This document shows positions 11,401 through 19,123 of a DNA stretch of 20,151 nucleotides, piece by piece. How positions within the stretch are numbered: the stretch's first letter is position 1; every line of letters begins with the position of its first letter. Made by a program: the position numbers and the translations under genes. Location: assembly GCA_025399215.1 (NCBI GenBank), contig MU621395.1, forward strand, positions 1 to 20,151. The letters run 5' to 3'. The stretch comes from Globomyces pollinis-pini. Its lineage: Eukaryota; Chytridiomycota; Chytridiomycetes; Rhizophydiales; Globomycetaceae. A model generated the notes under the pieces. It saw nothing but the letters and a program-made list of their open reading frames with translations. It was not told the origin of the DNA and ran no database searches.

Positions 11401-14400
11401 TAAAAATTATCGTCATCTGGAATTCAGGGAAGATTTGAAAAGACTGTTCAGACTTGCAGGAGTTGAAAACAAACCAATGGTATATTACTTCAAATATCTA
11501 ACCAAATAGGTATTTCTTCTTACAGATGCTCAAATTGTACATGAAGTATTCTTAGAAGATTTAAGTAATATTCTAAGCAGTGGAGAGGTAACGTTTTGGT
11601 GTTTAATTTTCAGGTTCCAAATCTATTTGGTCCAGACGAACTTCCAGAGATTAAAAATGCCATGCAAGCAATAACAAAAGGCTCTGAAACAACAGAACAA
11701 CTATTTAGCTTTTTTATCGAAAGAGTAAGAAACAATTTACACATTGTTTTATGCATGAGTCCTGTTGGTGATACATTCCGCAGGAGACTTCGAATGTTTC
11801 CTTCCTTGGTGAACTGTATGACTATTGATTGGTTTTCTGAATGGCCCGAAGATGCGCTTATGGAAGTCGCATCCAAATACTTGGCAGATGTTGATTTAGG
11901 TACAGAGCAAATCAAGAAAGCTGTTAGCCAAGTTTTCGTCACGGTCCACACTTCAGTGGTTGAAACTTCCATAAGAATGATCGAAGAGATAAAGAGATAT
12001 AATTACGTCACTCCCATCAATTACCTGGAATTGGTAAATGGATATCGCGATCTGCTAAAAGAAAAACGAAAAGAAATTGGAGATGCTGCAGGGAAGTTGA
12101 AAAACGGTTTGAGTAAACTTGATGATACTCGAGAAAATGTCCAAAAAATATCTGTGGAACTAGAAGTGTCAAAGAAGACCGTTGCCCAGTTCCAGAAGCA
12201 GTGTGAAGATTTCCTTGTTGTAATTGTACAGCAAAAGAGAGAGGCTGATGACACTGCAAAGAGCGTTGCTGCAAAAGCCGATAAGTTAGGGGTTGAAGAG
12301 GCAGAGGTCAAACTAGTTGCCGACGCTGCACAAGCTGATTTAGATGAAGCCATTCCTGCATTGAACGCAGCTACAAAAGCTTTGGAAAATATCAACAGAA
12401 AAGATTTGAATGAAATTAAATCCTATGCAAAACCACCACCGTTGGTAGAGAAAACTATGGAAGCGGTGATGGTACTTAAGAAATGTGAACCTACTTGGGA
12501 CGAAGCAAAGAGACAACTTGGAAATCCCAACTTCATCAAACAATTGGTTGGTTTTGATAAAGACAACATTTCAGATAAGATTTTGAAACGTATATCTCAA
12601 GTATGTGCAGATGAAAATTTCCAGCCTGATATTGTTGGTCGTGTATCTATTGCCTCAAAGTCACTCTGTATGTGGGTCAGAGCCATGGAAACATATGGTA
12701 TGCTAGTTTTATTAATATGTCAGGTATTATATTTAGGCAAGTAGCACCAAAGAAAGAGAAGTTAAGAATGGCTACAGAAACATTGGAGAAAAAACAAAAA
12801 ACTTTACGTGAAGCTAAAGCAAAACTGCAAGAAATACAAGACAAATTGTTGGACCTAAAAAATCAATATGATGAAAAGGCCGAATTAAAAGAGAGACTCA
12901 GAATTGAATCGGAACAAACAGAATTGAAATTGACAAGAGCCGAAAAATTGGTGTCTGGATTGGCAGGTGAAAGAGATAGATGGGAAAAAAGTATTAAAAA
13001 GTACGAGGAGGCAATGAAATTTTTACCTGGTGATTGTTTACTTGCTGCAGCATTTATGAGTTATGCTGGTCCATTTAATACTGCATATCGTCAACACCTT
13101 GTCAATGGAGTGTGGATAAATCAAATCAAAGCCTTAGAGCTTCCATTCAGTCCTGATTTTTCCTTCGATGTGTTTATAGGCAAACCTACAGATATTCGGG
13201 ACTGGAACATCCAAGGATTACCAAGTGATGCATTTTCAGCGGAAAATGGTATCATTGTTACCAGGGGAAGAAGATGGCCATTGATGATTGATCCACAAGG
13301 ACAAGCGAATAACTGGATCAGAAACATGGAGAAGAAAAGAGATCTAAAAGTGATTGATTTAAAACAGCACGACTTTTTGAGAACATTAGAAAATGCAATT
13401 CAATTTGGTCTACCAGTTATACTCCAAGGAATATTAGAAGTTATCGATCCTGCTTTAGATCCAATTTTAAACAAAAGTGTGGTTAAAAAAGGAGGTATTT
13501 TGACAATGAAATTGGGTGAGAAGGAAATAGAATACAATCCAGAGTTCCGTTTCTATATTACTACAAAGATGCCTAACCCCAAATATTCACCTGAAGTATT
13601 TGCAAAGGTGACGATAGTGAACTTTGCGGTGAAAGAACGTGGATTGGAAGACCAACTTTTAGGAATTTTGGTCAAACGTGAAAGACCTGATTTAGAAGAA
13701 CAAAAATCAACGTTGGTTACTGGTATGGCAGCTGCAAAACGAAAATTAGTCGAATTGGAAGATGAAATTTTGTACTTACTTAGTACAGCTCAAGGATCAT
13801 TATTGGATGATGAAAAATTAGTAAATACCTTGCAATCATCCAAAACCATTGCCGAAGAAGTTACTCAACAATTACTTATTAGTGAACAAACTGAAAAAAG
13901 AATTGATGTTGCTCGAGAAGCATATCGACCTGCTGCACAACGTGCATCTATCTTATACTTTGTTTTGAACGATATGTCTACTGTAGATCCAATGTATCAA
14001 TTTTCTCTGGAAGCATATATAGAAATATTTGACAAATCTATTTCAAAAGCTAAAAAATTTGAAGACATTTCGGAAAGAATAGCCAGTTTAAATGAATATC
14101 ATACCTTCTCTGTATACAAAAATACTTGTCGAGGATTGTTTGAAAAGCACAAATTACTATTTTCTTTACAAATGACAGTAAAGATAATGGAAGCAGGTGG
14201 GAAATTAAATAAACAAGAATATGATTTCTTCCTTCGTGGTGGACAAGTATTGGATAAAGATGCTCAGCCAAAGAATCCTTGCTCGGAATGGTACTATAGA
14301 TAAATATCTAATGTTAGGTTAACTGAAGATGCTTGGGACAATCTCACTGAATTAGAAGGTTTGGCTTCATTTTCTGGTTTGATTAGCTCGTTTGAACAAA

Positions 14401-16431
14401 ACGAACGAGATTGGAAAAATTGGTTTTTGAGTGAAGAACCAGATGAATTGACGTTGCCTGGAGACTGGGAAAACAAATTAAACGATCTACAAAAGATGTT
14501 GGTGGTTAGATCCATCAGAACGGATCGTGTTATTTTCTGTGCTTATTCATTTATCTCAAACAATCTTGGCCAGAAATTTGTCGAGCCTCCTATCTTAGAT
14601 GTTGCGGACGTATTAAATGACTCTTCACCTCGAACACCATTGATTTTCGTGCTATCACCTGGTGTTGACCCTACATTGTCACTCCAACAATTGGCTCAGA
14701 AGAAAGATATGGGTGATCGTTTCAACTATCTATCCCTGGGACAAGGGCAAGCTCCAAAAGCCACTAAGCTCATTCAAGAGGGATTAAAGAATGGGAACTG
14801 GGTGTTTTTGGCAAATTGTCACTTGTCAATTTCGTATATGCCAACACTTGATAAAATTATTGAGAGTATCCCGAACGAAAAACCTCATCCCGACTTCCGA
14901 ATTTGGTTATCTAGTAGTCCTCATCCTCAGTTCCCAATATCTATTCTTCAATCAGGCTTGAAAATGACAACCGAACCACCGAAGGGGTTGAAAGCCAATC
15001 TCACTAGAATTTTCACAACAATTATTACTGAAGATGCTTTTAGCCGATGTACAAAACCATTGGTATATCGACCACTTTTGTTTGCATTATGCTTCTTCCA
15101 TTCAGTGCTCTTGGAACGAAAAAAATTCTTATCATTGGGTTGGAATGTTGTTTGTGACTTTAATGATTCCGATTTTGATATTTGCGAGAATTTGACTGTT
15201 GTGTTGTTGGAAGAATATACAGAGACTCCGTGGGAAGCGCTAAAATACTTGATTGCAGAGGCCAATTATGGTGGTAGAGTAACAGATGATTGGGATAGAA
15301 GAATTTTGCGTAGTTATATCAACCATTCATTCAATGATGAAGCCATTTCTACTGCTCAATTCAAACTATCTACTTTGACAGCTTATTATATTCCAGACGC
15401 ATCTGATATACTATCCTTCCGAGAATATATCAGTGGACTTCCAAATTCTGATAAACCTGAAGTCTTTGGTCAGCATCCAAATGCAGATATTGCATCTCAA
15501 ATCCGAGAATCCAATAATATTCTGGACACTTTACTATCCCTACAGCCTCAAGTTAGTTCAGGAGGTGGAATCTCTCGTGAAGAGAAGGTCTTGAACATTG
15601 TTGCAGATATTTCTAAAAGAATTCCTGATGTGATTGATTATGAAGCTACTTACAATATGGTAAAACTTGACATGAACCCTTTCAATGTTGTACTGTTGCA
15701 GGAAATCAAGAGATACAATGATCTTCTCAACAAGATTCGTAAATCTCTTTTTGATTTACAAAATGGATTGAAAGGTATTGTGGTAATGACATCGGATTTG
15801 GAAGAAACATTTGGTTCTATCTTTGAAGGAAAAGTACCACCACTCTGGTCTACCACTTATTCTTCATTGAAACCATTGGCAGCTTGGGTGCGAGATTTGG
15901 TTCTTCGAATTGAATTTTTCAACGAATGGTCTAGAGGGTAACTAAAACACTTATTAACATTGTAGAATTGAACCTAAACATTTCTGGTTAGGAGCATTTA
16001 CATTCCCAACAGGATTCTTGACAGCTGTCCTCCAACGATCGGCAAGGAAGAATAATGTTGCAGTCGATGCACTATCATGGGAATTCCATCCTATGAATGA
16101 TGATGAACCAAATAAGGACTTGGGCAAAGAAGGAATCTACATCAGAAATCTATATTTGGAAGGAGCTAGTTGGGACCGTAAAAACAGTTGTTTAAAAGAG
16201 CCAAAACCAATGGAATTGATCACTTCCTTGCCACCTATTCTTTTCCGTCCAGTTGAATCCAAAAAGAAGTCTATCAAAGGATTCTATACGTGTCCACTTT
16301 ATATTTTCCCTATTCGTTCAGGTACACGTGAAAGACCATCCTTTATTATTGCTATGGAATTAAAATCTGGTGGATTTGACCAAGATTTTTGGATTAAACG
16401 CGGTGCTGCTTGTCTAACTACGCTAGCTTAG
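2486..16431 (+). CDS. DNAH2: Axonemal dynein heavy chain, I1/f inner-arm beta type (DNAH2 orthologue), 15 exons
   Basis: Motor subunit of the two-headed I1/f inner dynein arm, which controls flagellar waveform. Joining exons across 14 GT...AG introns gives 4517 residues, close to human DNAH2. Introns: 2985-3010, 3163-3189, 3787-3813, 4116-4146, 5029-5056, 7720-7747, 8104-8134, 8376-8404, 8618-8645, 11480-11509, 11588-11613, 12698-12723, 14291-14317, 15938-15965. Each restores a frame that continues conserved dynein sequence. Domains: acidic N-terminus (1-76), tail (about 130-1250), linker (about 1250-1700, with [10 protein letters not shown]), AAA1 Walker A GPAGTGKT at 1898 and Walker B FDEFNRI with D1950/E1951, AAA2 GETGSGKS at 2179, AAA3 GDVGTGKT at 2511, AAA4 GVGGSGRQ at 2860 (Arg in place of the Walker Lys, usual in dyneins), stalk and microtubule-binding tip (about 3090-3390), then AAA5/6 and the C-terminal domain ending [17 protein letters not shown]2 is favoured over outer-arm types by [32 protein letters not shown] and full-length colinearity as I know the family. 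All motor motifs are intact, so this is not a pseudogene. Confidence 0.95.
8405..8617 (+). other. DNAH2: Dynein exon 9: AAA1 Walker A and Walker B on one 213-nt exon
   Basis: This exon lies between a 29-nt intron (8376-8404) and a 28-nt intron (8618-8645). The upstream intron interrupts the first glycine codon of the AAA1 P-loop: the G before it plus GT after it make the glycine of GPAGTGKT. The exon then runs through FDEFNRI to the VVALQ region. It therefore holds both parts of the main ATP-hydrolysis site of the motor. Confidence 0.9.
12064..12980 (+). other. DNAH2: Dynein stalk coiled coil and microtubule-binding domain (with one intron)
   Basis: Residues from about 3090 form the first stalk helix (lysine/glutamate/alanine-rich, containing [20 protein letters not shown]). 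The tip domain starts near residue 3231 with [20 protein letters not shown] and ends near [15 protein letters not shown] sequence (here [15 protein letters not shown]). The return helix follows after the 26-nt intron at 12698-12723 ([19 protein letters not shown]). Lengths and order match other axonemal dyneins. Confidence 0.85.
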
Positions 16432-16437
16432 AATAAA
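16432..16437 (+). terminator. Poly(A) signal AATAAA for the dynein gene
   Basis: AATAAA begins on the base right after the dynein TAG stop (16429-16431). A T-rich stretch follows. Only 156 bp separate this gene from the next start codon, so an early poly(A) signal is expected. Confidence 0.5.
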
Positions 16438-16532
16438 CACTGTTTACCTCTTTAATTCTAAGGTTTATTTTACAATTGATAAGGTTTGTTTGCAAAGCAA
16501 TTTCTAATGGAATCTAATGAGAGTTCAAAGTG

Positions 16533-16540
16533 TATAAAAA
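16533..16540 (+). promoter_or_regulatory. TATA-like element upstream of the bL32m gene
   Basis: TATAAAAA lies 48 bp upstream of the bL32m ATG at 16588, within the short spacer after the dynein gene. Position and sequence fit a core promoter, but AT-rich context weakens the case. Confidence 0.35.
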
Positions 16541-16587
16541 ATTTCTCATTTCATTTTTTTTCATATTTAAATACCAGTTGAAAATTG

Positions 16588-16890
16588 ATGATAAACTCAG
16601 CGATTATTTTACCCAATCGATTCATGCAACAAGTTGTTCGAATGACTCAGACTGTTAGTGATTTTTTACCTTCAGCTAGAATTCTTGCACCTAGTATAAG
16701 TGAATGGATGTCAGGATTATTACTTGCAGCACCAAAGAAAAAAACTACACACCATAAAAAAAGATTAAGAATGAATTCCAAATGGTTGAAACCAATGAAG
16801 AATATTACACCATGTCCAGTCTGTGGGAAGGAGAAATTACGACACCATTTATGTCGTAACTGTGTCAAATCATTATTCAAATCAACCTGA
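16588..16890 (+). CDS. MRPL32: Mitochondrial large-subunit ribosomal protein bL32m
   Basis: Nuclear-encoded 100-residue protein of the mitochondrial large ribosomal subunit. The C-terminal half is the bL32 fold: AAPKKKTTHHKKRLRMNSKW, the basic segment, starts at residue 47, followed by a zinc ribbon CPVCGKEKLRHHLCRNC with cysteines 76, 79, 89 and 92. The first 46 residues (MINSAIILPNRFMQQVV...) have the look of a mitochondrial targeting and propeptide region; in yeast and mammals this precursor is trimmed by the m-AAA protease, a step I infer here by homology. I chose the ATG at 16588, the first in frame; a TTG precedes it directly. No intron is needed. An AATAAA lies 43 bp past the stop. Identification rests on the zinc-ribbon and PKKKT motif together. 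Confidence 0.93.
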   Translation: MINSAIILPNRFMQQVVRMTQTVSDFLPSARILAPSISEWMSGLLLAAPKKKTTHHKKRLRMNSKWLKPMKNITPCPVCGKEKLRHHLCRNCVKSLFKST

Positions 16891-16932
16891 TTGGTGAAAC
16901 AAAACAACAAGGATTGTATTCATAGTAACCAT

Positions 16933-16938
16933 AATAAA
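16933..16938 (+). terminator. Poly(A) signal AATAAA for the bL32m gene
   Basis: AATAAA 43 bp downstream of the bL32m TGA. A second AATAAA occurs at 17129-17134, only 32 bp before the next start codon, and is less likely to be used. Confidence 0.45.
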
Positions 16939-17008
16939 AAGAATATTGACAGTGACTTTTTGAATTTTTAATAGATCAAGATGAAGACTCTATTGATGCA
17001 TACTCAAC

Positions 17009-17086
17009 CTGCATGAATTTAATCAGTTTATTACCAGCATGAATCTGATCAGTTTATTACCAGCATGAATTGGATCAGTTTATGAC
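17009..17086. repeat. Three tandem copies of a 26-bp repeat
   Basis: Units at 17009-17034, 17035-17060 and 17061-17086 share the core GCATGAATnnnATCAGTTTAT. Neighbouring units differ at three positions each. There is no spacer between units and no fourth recognisable copy. The array ends 79 bp before the Cut8/Sts1 ATG, inside the 275-bp spacer after bL32m, so it sits where promoter or 5' leader sequence would be. Confidence 0.85.
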
Positions 17087-17165
17087 AAGCCTGTAACATG
17101 TCAATGCGTTTGACAAAATTCAATGTTTAATAAAAGCCACGAAATTCTCATTTTCACTTTCCCTA

Positions 17166-18133
17166 ATGGAAGTCATTGCTACACCAAGAAAAAGGAAAAC
17201 TTTCTCTGAAGAATCCTCTATAATCGATAATTCAAACTTAATCACTCCAAAGAGAATTCGTTGGAAACTATCAAAAGAGTCTCCCGTCTCTTCTCCTTCT
17301 CAAAAGGCACTTTCGTTAGCTGTACATCAACAGTATTTCATTTAGTTACTAATTATTATTAGGTTGGGCGATTTACTACAAGGACTAGAAAAAGACCAAT
17401 TGGTTAATATTTTAACAACTTTGGCTCAATCTCACTCTGCAGTCGAAACCGCAATTATTGATTTGCTACGTATGTGATTATTTTGGCTCATTTATTTTAG
17501 CTAGACCTACAGTAGAGAATACTTCTAGAATATTACTAAACTTGGAAAAAAAGTTGTTTGAGTCAATGCCTTACTCCAAGTTAGGCCCTGATCGATCAGA
17601 CTACGCATTCAATAGAGTCAGACCAGCTTTGAATGAGCTTATTGGAAGTTTAACCCAGTATTTAGATTTTTTCACTCTTCCTGCTTCATACCCCCCTTCG
17701 TTACAACATGAATACACTAATGACGCTTTTGGATACCTACATTTTGCAACCTCTCTAATCCATCGTCTTCCAATATGGAACAATGATTCCAGAAATGTAG
17801 AAACTAGAGAGCCAATTTATGAGAAACTGGGATTGCATTGGAGAATAGTTGTTAGTGAGGTTGGGCGTCGAGTAAACCAAGAAGGTACATATTTGGGTTT
17901 TGACGTTTCTAGGCAAAGTTTTTGGTTCTTTATTGGTTGGAGAGTGGTTAAGAAACTTGTCCTTACACTCATCAGAAGTGAAAGATAGATTTGGATTTAA
18001 AGAAGCATATGATGAATTAACACGCAGTGTTGGTTGGGTCGTTGGTATGGGAGATCAAGAGAATGCCATGAGGAATGCATATTTACCTTTTGGAATGATG
18101 TCCGGATCCTCAAATGGTTTTTCTGCTTATTAA
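17166..18133 (+). CDS. STS1: Cut8/Sts1 family nuclear proteasome tethering factor, 4 exons
   Basis: Fungal Cut8 (fission yeast) and Sts1 (budding yeast) bring 26S proteasomes to the nucleus. Joining 17166-17332, 17363-17469, 17501-17884 and 17913-18133 gives 292 residues, in the family's usual range. Introns are 30, 31 and 28 nt with GT...AG ends; the first has an ACTAAT branch-like motif. Two basic clusters at the N-terminus (PRKRK and TPKRIRWK) look like nuclear localisation signals; in Sts1 such a signal is bound by importin alpha. The core has LPRPTVENT, formed exactly across intron 2, then EKKLFESMPYSKLGPDRSDY, a predicted helical bundle (ALNELIGSLTQYLDFFTLP) and GLHWRIVVSEVGRRVNQEGK, the last residues joined across intron 3. 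The start ATG has no in-frame rival that adds conserved sequence. Family assignment is from motifs I know and not from a search. Confidence 0.88.
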
Positions 18134-18201
18134 TTGTTCGTTTCCTATTTACTTTACACTGCTTTCTTATGAAGTATTGTTTCTTGTTTTAACGCTCTTT
18201 G

Positions 18202-18207
18202 AATAAA
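18202..18207 (+). terminator. Poly(A) signal AATAAA for the Cut8/Sts1 gene
   Basis: AATAAA 68 bp after the TAA stop, in the 164-bp convergent spacer shared with the minus-strand membrane-protein gene. Nothing else is seen in this spacer. Confidence 0.45.
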
Positions 18208-18297
18208 TATTTAAATCAAAATAATCAAAGGTATTATCTCTTACATTTGGGACAGATGAATAATATTTTATAAAGTAATTGATATTAAACTAGCCAA

Positions 18298-18903
18298 TCA
18301 GTTGGTAGATTTTAGATTGACAATAAGTAATACACCAGTAATTAGCTCTGATATCGTCAACATCAATCCAATGGCTCCCAATATCGTATCAAACAACAAC
18401 CTACTCTGAGCAAGTGATACACTTACACATACGATTGCCATATCACAAAGAAAAAGTAAATAATTAGAGAGAAAAAGGTCAATACAACAAAGATTATTGT
18501 AGGGGACAATTCTTCAAGCTTGTTTCCTCGCGAACCAAGAAACAATCTACAAACTTCTATAACCAACCACGGAAACAGTAATAAAACCTCCAACTGGAAT
18601 GACGCACCACTATACTCAAAAACATTTCCTGATCTATTAATGAAATTCAATAGTACCTTTGTAACACAACAACAGCAGAGTGGCAATCCAGAAAAATCCA
18701 TAAAAGTATCCATGTAAATCAATAAGTATTTGTAATGGTAAGGAAGATCTCTAAAATTAAGTCAAAGTGATTGAGGTACAATTTTGGTAGTGGTTAAAAT
18801 ATCTAAACATGAATGAACCCAGTTTACCAAGATCTATATATTGGTTTGTATTTGAAATAACTTGTTCCGGCTTCTGAAGTAGTTCCTGTTCTTTTAGCGA
18901 CAT
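18298..18903 (-). CDS. TMEM17/TMEM216/TMEM80-like ciliary transition-zone membrane protein, 3 exons
   Basis: Read on the minus strand: exon 1 18903-18780, intron 18779-18749 (31 nt), exon 2 18748-18427, intron 18426-18401 (26 nt, donor GTAAGT), exon 3 18400-18298, ending TGA. The product is 182 residues. The family hallmark IEVCRLFLGSRGNKLE lies at 105-120, at the end of a membrane helix, as in TMEM216 and TMEM17. About four hydrophobic segments are visible: near 48-77 (containing GLPLCCCCV), 93-111, 125-148 and 151-176. IWQSYVLLFDTILG is formed across intron 2 and fits the family's third-to-fourth helix turn. In animals these proteins sit in the MKS complex at the ciliary gate; the same role is inferred here and fits the dynein gene nearby. 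The acceptor of intron 1 is unusual: frame is kept only by ending at AGAG, two bases past the first AG. I cannot tell TMEM17, TMEM80 and TMEM216 apart. Confidence 0.73.
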
Positions 18904-18992
18904 TGACTAAAAAGGTTGTTTATTTTTCGCGATTTATGTCAAATCTCATTTGATGGAATCAAAAAATGAATATGAAATTAGAGTACGAGTCA

Positions 18993-19021
18993 ATCAATGA
19001 TCGAAGGGTCAAATCATTGAT
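18993..19021. repeat. 9-bp perfect inverted repeat in a divergent promoter region
   Basis: ATCAATGAT at 18993-19001 pairs with ATCATTGAT at 19013-19021 across an 11-nt gap. It lies in the 220-bp spacer (18904-19123) between the TMEM-like gene and the secreted-protein gene, which diverge from it. It could be a dimeric protein-binding site or chance in AT-rich DNA. Confidence 0.45.
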
Positions 19022-19066
19022 GTTGTTTTTGAAAACAAACGTAGGAGACAATGGAACTAGACAAAT

Positions 19067-19081
19067 ATTGAGTGACTCAAT
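19067..19081. promoter_or_regulatory. 15-bp palindrome containing a Gcn4/AP-1-type TGACTCA site
   Basis: ATTGAGTGACTCAAT is a perfect palindrome around the G at 19074. It contains TGACTCA (19073-19079), the known binding site of fungal Gcn4 and animal AP-1 bZIP proteins. It ends 42 bp upstream of the secreted-protein ATG at 19124. Regulation by a bZIP factor is inferred from the motif and its position only. Confidence 0.42.
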
Positions 19082-19123
19082 GTCGATCAAAAAAATTGAG
19101 TATCAAGTCAGTTTTACAACGGA

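Noticed and set aside
8405..11479. Outer-arm dynein (DNAH5/8 or DNAH9/11/17) identity
   Set aside because: AAA1 and AAA2 wording (for example [12 protein letters not shown] and the stretch after GETGSGKS) and the colinear tail fit DNAH2 better than either outer-arm class.
12017..12395. Minus-strand open frames across the dynein stalk
   Set aside because: They are Ser/Phe/Ala-rich mirror frames of the coiled-coil codons, with no family likeness.
14948..15265. Minus-strand 105-residue open frame
   Set aside because: It lies wholly opposite conserved dynein AAA6/C-terminal coding sequence and shows no protein motif.
2486..16431. The dynein region as a decayed pseudogene or a series of separate genes
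   Set aside because: Every frame break coincides with a 26-31 nt GT...AG segment whose removal joins conserved dynein sequence exactly, and all motor motifs are intact.
17009..17086. CRISPR array
   Set aside because: The three units are directly adjacent with no spacers, and the context is eukaryotic.
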